Shown: positions 1 through 7,796 of the stretch, one piece after another
Layout of the letters: the number at the start of each line of letters is the position of its first letter
Position numbering within the stretch: position 1 is the stretch's first letter
Assembly (NCBI RefSeq): GCF_900626135.1
Contig: NZ_LR130785.1
Location: forward strand, 1,149,241 to 1,213,240
DNA: 64,000 nt
Reading direction: 5' to 3'
From: Senegalia massiliensis
Lineage (GTDB): Bacteria; Bacillota; Clostridia; Tissierellales; SIT17
The notes under the pieces: model-generated
Told to the model about the DNA's origin: nothing
What the model saw: the letters and a program-made list of their open reading frames with translations, nothing else
The model's database searches: none
Made by a program: the position numbers and the translations under genes

Positions 1-144
1 AAAGAATTAAGAGATAATTGGGAGGATGAATTTTCAAATTTAGATATAAATATAAATGTAAAATCAAAAATTACAGGAACGGGAACTACAAAAGGTATTT
101 TTATAGATAAAGTAGATGATGGAGTGAATAAGAATGAAAAATAG
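1..144 (+). CDS. Ger(x)C family spore germination lipoprotein, C-terminal end (partial)
   Basis: The frame is open from base 1 and stops at TAG 142-144, so only the last 47 residues are in the window. The tail reads LRDNWEDEFSNLDINI followed by a short lysine-rich strand and TGTT. This matches the usual end of Ger(x)C subunits, where a conserved Trp sits in an amphipathic helix before a final beta strand. Ger(x)C proteins are membrane-anchored lipoproteins of nutrient germinant receptors and work with GerA- and GerB-type membrane subunits. The assignment is strengthened by the GerAB-type permease encoded 230 bases downstream. The last codons overlap the start of the next small membrane gene by 11 bases, which suggests translational coupling. 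The N-terminal lipobox lies outside the window. Confidence 0.72.
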   Translation, partial: KELRDNWEDEFSNLDININVKSKITGTGTTKGIFIDKVDDGVNKNEK

Positions 145-352
145 TATAGGTATTATAATGATTTCAATTATAATTATTATATATGAATTTAAGTCTCTCA
201 AAAAAAGTAATTCTAGAAAAGAAATATGGTCATTTTCTATATTATTATTTGCAACTATATTAGGGGTCATGAAGGTTCTTGATATGAATATACCAAATCC
301 ATTACATTTAGTTTATATGATTTATTCTCCAAAAAATAATATAGGATATTAA
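134..352 (+). CDS. Small membrane protein of germinant-receptor operon (GerD-like fourth subunit)
   Basis: This 72-residue protein has two hydrophobic stretches, about residues 4-19 and 34-50, separated by a basic loop with KSLKKSNSRKE. It ends in a short tail containing NIPNPLHL. It starts inside the end of the Ger(x)C gene and lies 21 bases before the GerAB-type gene. Very small two-helix proteins in this position are known accessory subunits of clostridial and Bacillus ger receptors (the D subunits), where they influence receptor function in the inner spore membrane. I see the topology and the location directly; the role is inferred from context, because the sequence itself is too short and simple to be diagnostic. 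Confidence 0.65.
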   Translation: MKNSIGIIMISIIIIIYEFKSLKKSNSRKEIWSFSILLFATILGVMKVLDMNIPNPLHLVYMIYSPKNNIGY

Positions 353-373
353 ATTTTAAGAGAGGAGATATAT

Positions 374-1459
374 ATGTCTAAAAGTATTATAAATAACAAT
401 CAATTAAGGAATTTTATATTTTTCCAATATGTTGCAAGTTCTGTTGTGTTATATCCATCAATGCTTTCTGGTATTGCAAAGCAAGATGCATGGTTATCTG
501 CATTGTTAGGAAGTATATTAAGTTTAATTGTTGCTTTTATTTACTATAATCTAATAGATAAAATGGGAGATAAAAATTTAATGGAATATATTGAATTTTT
601 ATTTGGTAAATATATAGGTGGTTTGATTAAATTATTACTTATATATTTTTTTATATTAGCATGTTCTGCTCAAATATGGATTATGGGAAATTTTTTAAGT
701 ACACATATAATGCACGAAACACCTCTTTATGTGTTAAAGACTCTTTTTATGATAGTAGTTGTAATAGCAGCAAAGTTAGGTATAGAAGTGGTAGCTAGAT
801 CTTCAGAAATAATTATACCAATAACTCTTATAGGTTTTTTTATACCAATTCTATTGTTAATTCCACAAATAGATATTAATAATATGTATCCAATATTAGA
901 AAAAGGATTTTCTCCTGTGTTTAAAGGAATTTTACCATTTATGGGAGCTACTTCTTTTACTTTTATAGCATTATTAACATTTTGTCCATCAAATGTAAAT
1001 AATGTTAAAGGAATTAAAAAGGATTTTTTAATAGCTACAATAATAGCATCAATAGTTCTAATAATAGCTATTGATATGTGTACTCTTGTATTAGGATCAG
1101 AAATAACATCAAGACATCTTTATCCTACACATATATTATCCAAAAAAGCAAAGATAGGAGAATATATACAACGGTTAGAAATATTATTTGCAATGGTTTG
1201 GTTTTTATCTGTATTCTATAAATTGTTTATTTATTTTTATAGCCTTACAGTTAGTATATCTCAGTTTTTAAAATTAAATAATTATAAAATATTAATATTA
1301 CCAATAGCTATGATAATGGTAATATTATCTACAATAGTTTATCCTGATACAATATATTTCGTTGAATGGGATAGTGTAAATTGGCCAAGACTTACTCTTA
1401 CCTTTGGATTAATATTACCATTGATATTATTATTTACAGGGAAAATTAAAGGTAAATAA
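374..1459 (+). CDS. GerAB/ArcD/ProY-type germinant receptor permease
   Basis: The 361-residue integral membrane protein has about ten hydrophobic helices spread over its whole length, as expected for the GerAB (spore permease) branch of the APC superfamily, usually 355-370 residues. The N-terminus (IIN.NQLRNFIFFQYVASSVVLYPS) has the family pattern in which helix 1 follows a short polar segment. A typical polar stretch ends the protein (TGKIKGK). An AGAGGAGA ribosome site precedes the ATG. It is the last gene of the ger operon in this window, after the Ger(x)C tail and a small membrane subunit. In spores the GerAB subunit binds small germinants such as amino acids in the inner membrane. No clear terminator hairpin was found after it; the next 200 bases look empty. 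Confidence 0.85.
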   Translation: MSKSIINNNQLRNFIFFQYVASSVVLYPSMLSGIAKQDAWLSALLGSILSLIVAFIYYNLIDKMGDKNLMEYIEFLFGKYIGGLIKLLLIYFFILACSAQIWIMGNFLSTHIMHETPLYVLKTLFMIVVVIAAKLGIEVVARSSEIIIPITLIGFFIPILLLIPQIDINNMYPILEKGFSPVFKGILPFMGATSFTFIALLTFCPSNVNNVKGIKKDFLIATIIASIVLIIAIDMCTLVLGSEITSRHLYPTHILSKKAKIGEYIQRLEILFAMVWFLSVFYKLFIYFYSLTVSISQFLKLNNYKILILPIAMIMVILSTIVYPDTIYFVEWDSVNWPRLTLTFGLILPLILLFTGKIKGK

Positions 1460-1664
1460 TCTTTACTATTTACTTATTGTATCTAATATCAAATTATCTT
1501 AATTTAATTTTAAAGTTTTTATTTGCTTTTTGATAATATTAAATTCCTTATATAATACATAAAGTGATACTTGACAAAAGTTTATATAATAGGAAATAAT
1601 AAATAATAAAACAACATAAAATGGGTATGAACTATTAATATTATTAGCAAATGGAGATGATATA
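1460..1664. other. Intergenic, nothing recognised
   Basis: The 205 bases between the GerAB-type gene and the NmrA-like gene show only A/T-rich sequence. I found no convincing terminator stem with T-run and no short ORF with a ribosome site. A promoter for the NmrA-like gene must lie here, for example TTGACA at 1572-1577 with TATAAT at 1584-1589 (spacing too short), so I do not call one. Confidence 0.4.
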
Positions 1665-2516
1665 ATGGCAAAAATTTTACTTACAGGCATATCTGGAAAT
1701 GTAGGTAGTGCAGTAATGGATTATTTTATAAAGAATAACATTGATTTTACAGCTGGTGTAAGAAATGTTAAAAAATATAAAGGGAAATTCCCCGGAATTA
1801 ATTTAGTTCATTTAGACTTTGAAAACAAAGATACATTTGATAGTGCATTAGAAGGAATGGATAAAGTGTTTTTAGTTCGACCTCCGCAACTTACAGATGT
1901 AAACGAGATATTTAAACCATTTATAAATAAATGCAAGCAAAAATTTGTTAGGAGAATAGTATTTCTATCTTTACTTGGAATAGAAAAAAATCCTTTCCCG
2001 CCTCACCATAAAATAGAAAAAATTATATTAGAATCAAATATACCATATACCTTTATAAGACCAAGTTTTTTTATGCAGAATCTATCAACTACTCATAAAG
2101 AAGATATAAAGGAAAGAAATGATATTTTTATTCCTGGGGGTAATGCAAAGGTAAGCTTTATTGACACTAGGGACATTGGTGAAATAATAGGTATAACTCT
2201 TACAGAAAAAGGACATAGAAAAAGAGCCTATACAATAACAGGATGTGAAGCCATAAGTTATTATGAAGTTGCAAATAAAATGAGTGAGATTTTAGGAAAG
2301 GATATAAAATATTCAAATCCTAGCCTGTTACAATTTAGAAAAGAGATGATAAATAGAGGAGTTAAAAAGGAATTTGCTAATGTAATGACTGTACTTTATT
2401 TAACTACTAAATTTGGAATGGCAAGGAAAGTAACAGATACAGCAGAAAACATATTAAAAAGAAAACCTAGAACTATAGATGATTTTATAAAAGATTATAG
2501 TGACCAATGGATATAA
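1665..2516 (+). CDS. NmrA-like / atypical SDR NAD(P)-binding protein
   Basis: The 283-residue protein starts with the dinucleotide-binding pattern GISGNVGSAV (TGxxGxxG type, residues about 8-17), followed by a basic residue near the end of strand 2 (AGVRN) that fits NADPH preference. The middle contains the NmrA/quinone-oxidoreductase-2 style segment FIRPSFFMQNL near residue 131. The classical SDR Tyr-x-x-x-Lys catalytic pair is not obvious, as in many NmrA-like members, which may sense redox state or reduce quinones and other small substrates. The ribosome site is weak (GGAGATGAT 7-10 bases before ATG). It stands alone: about 205 bases upstream and 117 downstream separate it from neighbours, so it is probably monocistronic. 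The substrate is unknown. Confidence 0.8.
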   Translation: MAKILLTGISGNVGSAVMDYFIKNNIDFTAGVRNVKKYKGKFPGINLVHLDFENKDTFDSALEGMDKVFLVRPPQLTDVNEIFKPFINKCKQKFVRRIVFLSLLGIEKNPFPPHHKIEKIILESNIPYTFIRPSFFMQNLSTTHKEDIKERNDIFIPGGNAKVSFIDTRDIGEIIGITLTEKGHRKRAYTITGCEAISYYEVANKMSEILGKDIKYSNPSLLQFRKEMINRGVKKEFANVMTVLYLTTKFGMARKVTDTAENILKRKPRTIDDFIKDYSDQWI

Positions 2517-2633
2517 TTTATTTATAAATTGTATAATAAGTCTACTAATTATAGATATTTTCTATTTTACTATTATTTATCCTAAATTTATAATGATATT
2601 AGTTTAACTATCAAAAATTTAGGAGGGAGTTTA

Positions 2634-3212
2634 ATGAAAAGTAATGTGTTTAATTCAACAAATTCTATGGTTATTGCATCATTAGGAATCGTAATAAATA
2701 TTGTTTTTGGTACAGTAATACAATTCATACAAATACCTTTATTATTTTTAGATACTATAGGTACAATTTTTGTAGCAGTTGTACTTGGTCCATTTGCTGG
2801 TGCAATGACAGGAGGACTTACAAATATAATACAAGGAATGATAACAAATCCTAAAAATATCCCCTTTGCAATTGTAAATATAGCTATAGGATTAATTGTG
2901 GGACTTATAGCTAAAAAATATAGATTTAATTTTAAAATTGCAATTGTGACAGGTATTATATTATCAATTATAGCCCCTTTAATAGGAACTCCAATTGCAG
3001 TTTTAGTTTATGGGGGAGTAACAGGTGGAGGCACAGATATTATATTTGCATGGCTACTTGCAAGTGGACAGAAGATTTTTACAGCTGCATTTATTCCTAG
3101 AATTACAGGTAATATTATTGACAAAATAGCTAGTTGTATATTAGTTTTATTTATAATTCAGTATTTACCTTTGAATTTAAGAGCATATCAAAAGAGTAAT
3201 CAAAATGCATAG
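2634..3212 (+). CDS. ECF transporter S component (CD3073-like)
   Basis: A 192-residue protein with about six membrane helices. It contains the S-component signature region with small residues and Asn after helix 3 (GAMTGGLTNIIQGMI). S components bind a vitamin or other small substrate and use a shared EcfA-A'-T energising module, which is not encoded in this window. AGGAGGGAG precedes the ATG. The gene overlaps the next one, a TudS-like desulfidase, by 8 bases. This pairing resembles the CD3073-CD3072 pair of Clostridioides difficile, from memory of that annotation. The linkage suggests that the imported compound is sulfur-containing, for example a thiolated base, and is processed by the partner; this is inference. 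Confidence 0.78.
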   Translation: MKSNVFNSTNSMVIASLGIVINIVFGTVIQFIQIPLLFLDTIGTIFVAVVLGPFAGAMTGGLTNIIQGMITNPKNIPFAIVNIAIGLIVGLIAKKYRFNFKIAIVTGIILSIIAPLIGTPIAVLVYGGVTGGGTDIIFAWLLASGQKIFTAAFIPRITGNIIDKIASCILVLFIIQYLPLNLRAYQKSNQNA

Positions 3213-3690
3213 AAAAAAACAAATAATATATACGGCTCATTGTATATTAAATCAAAATTCAGTTATTCGAGATTGGGAAAGGTCAAAAGGAGCTTTTAAT
3301 GATATAGTAAAAATTATAATAGATAATGATATATCAATTATCCAGTTTCCTTGTCCAGAATTTATTTTTTTAGGTGAGAATAGACCACCTATGACTAAGA
3401 AAGAATATGATACATATGATTATAGAAATTTATGTGAAAATTTAGTGAATGATATTGTTAAACAAATGGATGAATATTTAAATAATGGCTATCAAATAAT
3501 TGGAATATTAGGCATAGAAGGTAGTCCAACTTGTGACTCTATAAAAGGTAAGGGTATTTTCATGGAGGAATTATATAAATCTATGGAAAATAATCAAATT
3601 GATATTAAAACATTTGATATAACAGAAGATTATGAAGAAGGCAAAGATACAAATATATTTCAAGACTTTAAAAATTTTATAAAAATGTAA
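3205..3690 (+). CDS. TudS-related (DUF523-like) putative desulfidase
   Basis: The 161-residue protein carries three cysteines spaced as in thiouracil desulfidase TudS and DUF523 proteins: C13 in AHCILNQNS, C50 in FPCPEF and C110 in GSPTCDS. In TudS the equivalent cysteines hold a [4Fe-4S] cluster whose open iron accepts sulfur from the thiolated substrate. A fourth cysteine (C77) is not in a family motif. The length fits the short single-domain form. It overlaps the ECF S component gene by 8 bases (ATG inside the upstream reading frame), so expression should be coupled. A terminator follows directly. Family membership is well supported by the Cys contexts; the substrate is unknown. Confidence 0.78.
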   Translation: MHRKKQIIYTAHCILNQNSVIRDWERSKGAFNDIVKIIIDNDISIIQFPCPEFIFLGENRPPMTKKEYDTYDYRNLCENLVNDIVKQMDEYLNNGYQIIGILGIEGSPTCDSIKGKGIFMEELYKSMENNQIDIKTFDITEDYEEGKDTNIFQDFKNFIKM

Positions 3691-3693
3691 TGT

Positions 3694-3728
3694 AAAAGAG
3701 TATACTGATTTTTTTGGTATACTTTTTT
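3694..3728 (+). terminator. Intrinsic terminator after TudS-like gene
   Basis: Stem AGTATAC (3699-3705) pairs with GTATACT (3717-3723), extended by A-rich 5' bases against the following T-run. It lies 4 bases after the stop codon. Confidence 0.8.
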
Positions 3729-3840
3729 ACATGTATATAATATGAGATAGAATAGATAGTATCTTTAATAGGATGTTTTTTGTTACTTTTAGTAACTATT
3801 ATAATATAATCAAATCAATAAATATAATTAATAAAATAAT

Positions 3841-3873
3841 AACTTTATAGTATAAAGTTTAATATGTTATACT
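3841..3873 (+). promoter_or_regulatory. Promoter and inverted-repeat operator candidate for the serine dehydratase operon
   Basis: An extended -10 (TGT followed by TATACT, 3868-3873) lies 34 bases before the sdaAB start. Directly upstream is the inverted repeat AACTTTA-tagta-TAAAGTT (3841-3859), which covers the place where the -35 box would be. This arrangement suits a repressor or activator site. The regulator cannot be named from sequence. Confidence 0.4.
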
Positions 3874-3906
3874 AATATAGATAATTAACTAATAAGGATG
3901 ATGTAA

Positions 3907-4578
3907 ATGAAAAATTATAGTGCATTTGATGTAATAGGTCCTAAGATGATAGGACCATCTAGCTCTCATACGGCAGGTGCTGCAAGACTTGCAAGAATTG
4001 CTTCAAAGCTTATAAAATCAGATATAATAAAGGTGGATTTTTTACTTCATGGATCTTTTGCAAATACTTATAGAGGCCATGGAACAGATAGAGCATTAAT
4101 GGCTGGATTGTTGGGATTTATAGAATATGATGAAAATCTAAAAAACTCCTTAGAAATTGCAAACAAAAAAGGAATTAATTATAATTTTATACCTACTGAT
4201 TTAGGAGATGCTCATCCTAATACAGTAAAATTTTTAATATATCAATCTAATGGCAAAATAGTAGAACTTATGGGATCTTCCATAGGTGGAGGTAATATAA
4301 AAATTACTGAAATAAATGGAATGAAATTAGAATTTGTAGGAGAATATCCAACACTTATAGTGAAACATATAGATGGCCCTGGTGTAATTACAAAAATAAC
4401 AAAAGTATTAGCTGATGAAAATATAAATATAGCATTTATGAGCGTATACAGACAAAGTAAAGGAAAAGATGCACTTATGGTTTTAGAATGTGATAATAAA
4501 CTTTCAGATAAACTTATAAAATCTATAAAAAATTCCTCGGGAAATGTTGAAGAAGTTTATGTTATAGATGCTTTATAG
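3907..4578 (+). CDS. sdaAB: L-serine dehydratase, Fe-S type, beta subunit
   Basis: The 223-residue protein has the family N-terminus with DVIGPKMIGPSSSHTAGAAR (residues about 8-27), which forms part of the serine-binding face. It ends in an ACT-like domain (about residues 148-220: PTLIVKHIDGPGVITKITKV). The beta subunit works with the alpha subunit encoded 15 bases downstream to deaminate L-serine to pyruvate and ammonia with a [4Fe-4S] cluster. The start codon follows AAGGATGATGTAA, a modest ribosome site. A promoter with an inverted repeat lies just upstream. It is the first gene of a five-gene co-directional set with short spacers, which links serine breakdown to an electron-transfer complex. 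Confidence 0.95.
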   Translation: MKNYSAFDVIGPKMIGPSSSHTAGAARLARIASKLIKSDIIKVDFLLHGSFANTYRGHGTDRALMAGLLGFIEYDENLKNSLEIANKKGINYNFIPTDLGDAHPNTVKFLIYQSNGKIVELMGSSIGGGNIKITEINGMKLEFVGEYPTLIVKHIDGPGVITKITKVLADENINIAFMSVYRQSKGKDALMVLECDNKLSDKLIKSIKNSSGNVEEVYVIDAL

Positions 4579-4593
4579 AAAAGAGGTAAGCAA

Positions 4594-5475
4594 ATGTATA
4601 ATTTTAAAGATGGAAAAGAACTTTTAAATATATGTAGAAAAGAAGATAAAAAAATTTGGGAAGTAATGATAGCAAGAGAAGTTGAAAATTCAGAAAAGAA
4701 TTATGATGAAATATTTGAAATAATGAGAGAAAATTTAATTACTATGATTAATGCAGTAGAAAAAGGTCTGAATAGTAGTTTGAAATCAATGGGTGGACTT
4801 GTTGGTGGAGATGCTAAAAAGCTTAAAGAAAGATATATGAATTCAAATACTCTTTCTGGTAAAAGAACAATGAAAGCAGTAGCAGCAGCTATGGCTGTTT
4901 TAGAAGTAAATGCTACTATGGGGCAAATTGTAGCAGCTCCTACTGCTGGGTCATCTGGAATAGTACCAGGAGTATTGTATATGATGAAAGATGAATACAG
5001 TATAGAAGATGATAGGTTAATAAAAGCTCTTTTTACAGCTTCTGCTATAGGATATATTATCACAAAAAATGCTACAGTAGCAGGAGCAGATGGAGGATGT
5101 CAAGCTGAAACAGGGTCAGCAGCAGCAATGGCAGCAGCAGCTCTTGTTGAAATTGAAGGTGGAGAACCTAGTGAATCCTTAGAAGCAGCATCTATGACTA
5201 TAAAAAATATATTAGGGTTAGTTTGTGATCCTATAGCAGGCCTTGTAGAAAGTCCATGTGTTAAAAGAAATGCAATTGGAGCTACAAATGCACTTATATC
5301 TGCTGATATGGCTCTTGCTGGAATTAAAAGTATAATACCTTTTGATGAAGTAGTAGATGCCATGTATAATGTTGGAAGGTCTCTTCCAGTTGCTTTAAGA
5401 GAAACGGCTTTAGGAGGTCTCGCTGCTACTCCTACTGGTAAAAAAATTGCAAGAGATATTCTAGGTAATAATTAA
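4594..5475 (+). CDS. sdaAA: L-serine dehydratase, Fe-S type, alpha subunit
   Basis: The 293-residue protein is the catalytic subunit of the two-subunit, oxygen-sensitive serine dehydratase. The cluster-binding cysteines are visible in GADGGCQAETGSA, GLVCDPIAGLVESPC and the C-terminal half, in the order known for SdaAA. GQIVAAPTAGSSGIVPG is the conserved glycine-rich segment. The product is pyruvate, which can feed pyruvate formate-lyase (pflB is encoded at 44428-46659) or pyruvate:ferredoxin oxidoreductase. It follows sdaAB after 15 bases and is followed after 24 bases by the NuoE-like gene, so all are probably on one transcript. Confidence 0.95.
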   Translation: MYNFKDGKELLNICRKEDKKIWEVMIAREVENSEKNYDEIFEIMRENLITMINAVEKGLNSSLKSMGGLVGGDAKKLKERYMNSNTLSGKRTMKAVAAAMAVLEVNATMGQIVAAPTAGSSGIVPGVLYMMKDEYSIEDDRLIKALFTASAIGYIITKNATVAGADGGCQAETGSAAAMAAAALVEIEGGEPSESLEAASMTIKNILGLVCDPIAGLVESPCVKRNAIGATNALISADMALAGIKSIIPFDEVVDAMYNVGRSLPVALRETALGGLAATPTGKKIARDILGNN

Positions 5476-5499
5476 AATTATATAAAGGGGATGTATAAA

Positions 5500-6024
5500 G
5501 TGGGTTGTTGTCAAAAAGAAAAATTTGTTTTTACAGACATTTCAAAAGAAGACAAGAATAATATTGATTTAATTTTAAAGAAGTATGATGGTAGAAAAGG
5601 CACTCTTATTAGCATACTTCAAGAAGTTCAAGAAAAATATAATTATCTTCCTATTGATATATTGAATTATATATCACTTAAAACAGGTGTAAAGCCTGCC
5701 AAAATTCATGGGGTTGCTACATTTTATACACAGTTTAGATTAAATCCTGTAGGAGAGAATATGATAATGCTTTGTCAGGGAACAGCTTGTCATGTAAATG
5801 GTTCTAAAACAATAGAAGAATCAATATTTGATGAATTAAATATAAAAGATGGAGAAACTACTGATGATGGACTTTTTACACTTATAAATGTAGCTTGTCT
5901 TGGATGTTGTAGCTTGTCTCCAGTTATGATGATAAATGATGATACATTTGGAAATCTAACTGCTGAAAAAGCAAAACAAATTATTAGAAGTATAAAGGAA
6001 AATAGCAAAAGAAAGGGGGCATAA
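5500..6024 (+). CDS. NuoE-like [2Fe-2S] thioredoxin-fold subunit (HydC/HymA type)
   Basis: The protein has the NuoE/24-kDa pattern: an N-terminal helical bundle (GTLISILQEVQEKYNYLP, VATFYTQF) and then a thioredoxin-like [2Fe-2S] domain with four cysteines in CQGTACHVNGS and ACLGCCSLSP. I prefer the GTG at 5500 (174 residues) over an ATG at 5491, because AAAGGGG ends directly against that ATG with no spacing but stands 9 bases before the GTG. The subunit passes electrons to the flavin subunit encoded two bases downstream. In anaerobes such NuoE-NuoF pairs are parts of bifurcating hydrogenases, formate dehydrogenases and transhydrogenases rather than of complex I, and no complex I membrane genes are present. 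Confidence 0.9.
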   Translation: MGCCQKEKFVFTDISKEDKNNIDLILKKYDGRKGTLISILQEVQEKYNYLPIDILNYISLKTGVKPAKIHGVATFYTQFRLNPVGENMIMLCQGTACHVNGSKTIEESIFDELNIKDGETTDDGLFTLINVACLGCCSLSPVMMINDDTFGNLTAEKAKQIIRSIKENSKRKGA

Positions 6025-6026
6025 AA

Positions 6027-7775
6027 ATGAAGATAATAGTAGGGCAAGGTAGTTGTGGTATAGCTGCTGGTGCAAATAAGGTATATGATAAATTATCATA
6101 CGAGATAAAAAATAATAATTTAGATATAGAATTATCATCTACTGGTTGTATAGGAATGTGTTATTTAGAGCCTATTATAGATGTTATACATGAAGGTAAA
6201 AAAATTACATTTGTTAATATGGATGAAAATAAAGTTAGTATACTACTTAATAATATATATACAGATAACATTTCTGTGAATGAATTTACTATTGATAAAA
6301 AAGATATAGAAATACTATCAAAACAAAATCGTGTTGCTCTTAAAAATTGTGGTAATATAAATCCTGAAAGCATAGATGAATATATAAATACAGACGGGTA
6401 CAAAGCTCTTGAAAAGGTTTTAAAGGATATGAGTCCTGATGAGGTAATTGATGAGATTAAAATATCAGGCTTAAAAGGGAGAGGTGGAGCTGGATTTCCT
6501 ACTTGGTTTAAATGGAACGCAGCAAAAAATTCCCCCGGAAATAAAAAATATGTAGTATGTAATGCAGATGAAGGAGATCCTGGTGCATTTATGGATAGAA
6601 GCATATTAGAAGGAGATCCACATAGATTAATTGAAGGTATGATAATAAATGGATATGCCATGGGTGCAGATGAAGGTATAGTATATGTAAGAGCAGAGTA
6701 TCCACTTGCTATAAAGCGTCTTAGTAATGCAATTAATGAGGCAGAAAAAAAGGGTTATTTAGGTGAAAATATATTTGGAGAAAATTTTAAATTCAGTTTA
6801 AGAATAAAAGCTGGTGCAGGAGCTTTTGTTTGTGGTGAAGAAACTGCACTTTTAGAATCTCTTCAAGGTGAACGTGGAATGCCTAGATTAAAACCACCTT
6901 TTCCAGCACAAAAGGGATATTGGAATAAACCAACTAATATAAACAATGTTGAAACATTGGCAAATGTAGCTTATATAATATTAAACGGAGGGAAAACCTT
7001 TGCAAACCTTGGGACTGAAAATAGTAAAGGTACAAAAGTATTTGCTTTAACTGGAAAAATAAAAAAAGGTGGACTTGTAGAAGTTCCTATGGGAATAACT
7101 TTAAGAGATGTAATATATGAAATAGGTGGAGGAATAAAAGAAGATAGAGAATTTAAAGCTGTACAAATGGGAGGACCATCAGGAGGCTGTATACCAAAAC
7201 ACCTTTTAGATACTTCCGTTGACTATGAATCAATATCTAAAATTGGCGCTATAATGGGTTCAGGTGGAATGGTAGTAATGGATGAAACAACTTGTATGGT
7301 AGATATGGCAAGATTTTTCTTAGATTTTACTAGAAAAGAATCATGTGGTAAGTGTATTCAGTGCAGATTAGGTACTAAAAGAATGCTTGAAATATTAACT
7401 AGAATTTGTGAAGGGAAAGGGAAAATTGGAGATATAGAACTTTTAGAAGAATTAGGTACAAAAATAAAAGAAGGTTCACTGTGTGGACTAGGACAAACTG
7501 CACCAAATCCAGTACTTAGCACTATAAGATATTTCCGTGATGAATATGAAGCTCACATTCATGATAAAAAATGTCCTTCAAAAGCATGTAAGGAATTAGT
7601 TGAATATAGTATTTCAGAAGATAAATGTATTGGATGTGGACTTTGTAAAAGAAATTGTCCTGTAGAAGCTATATCTGGAGAGAAAAAATTAGTTCATATA
7701 ATAGATTTAGATAAATGTATTAAATGTGGAAAATGTATGGAAGTGTGTAAATTTAGTGCTATAAAAATTGGTTAG
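6027..7775 (+). CDS. NuoF-like NADH-binding flavin/Fe-S subunit with extra ferredoxin domains (HydB/HymB type)
   Basis: This 582-residue protein has, in order: an N-terminal thioredoxin-like [2Fe-2S] domain (C10 region and TGCIGMCYLEP), the FMN/NADH-binding core (GRGGAGFPTWFKW and CNADEGDPGAFMDR), the [4Fe-4S] domain (ESCGKCIQCRLGTKRM and LCGLGQT), and two C-terminal 4Fe-4S ferredoxin motifs (CIGCGLCKRNCP and CIKCGKCMEVCK). This is the layout of HydB/HymB-type subunits of soluble electron-bifurcating complexes. It should bind NAD(H) and FMN. An AAAGGGGGC ribosome site overlaps the end of the NuoE-like gene. Its partner is probably the 1192-residue protein that follows after 21 bases. Confidence 0.92.
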   Translation: MKIIVGQGSCGIAAGANKVYDKLSYEIKNNNLDIELSSTGCIGMCYLEPIIDVIHEGKKITFVNMDENKVSILLNNIYTDNISVNEFTIDKKDIEILSKQNRVALKNCGNINPESIDEYINTDGYKALEKVLKDMSPDEVIDEIKISGLKGRGGAGFPTWFKWNAAKNSPGNKKYVVCNADEGDPGAFMDRSILEGDPHRLIEGMIINGYAMGADEGIVYVRAEYPLAIKRLSNAINEAEKKGYLGENIFGENFKFSLRIKAGAGAFVCGEETALLESLQGERGMPRLKPPFPAQKGYWNKPTNINNVETLANVAYIILNGGKTFANLGTENSKGTKVFALTGKIKKGGLVEVPMGITLRDVIYEIGGGIKEDREFKAVQMGGPSGGCIPKHLLDTSVDYESISKIGAIMGSGGMVVMDETTCMVDMARFFLDFTRKESCGKCIQCRLGTKRMLEILTRICEGKGKIGDIELLEELGTKIKEGSLCGLGQTAPNPVLSTIRYFRDEYEAHIHDKKCPSKACKELVEYSISEDKCIGCGLCKRNCPVEAISGEKKLVHIIDLDKCIKCGKCMEVCKFSAIKIG

Positions 7776-7796
7776 TTTGTGAAGGGGGCGTAAATT

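Noticed and set aside
1499-1690. 63-codon frame on the minus strand between GerAB-type and NmrA-like genes
   Set aside because: No ribosome site, overlaps the start of the NmrA-like gene, and low-complexity hydrophobic translation.
4701-5363. Two minus-strand frames of 120 and 87 codons inside sdaAA
   Set aside because: They mirror the conserved sdaAA coding strand; no ribosome site and no family resemblance.
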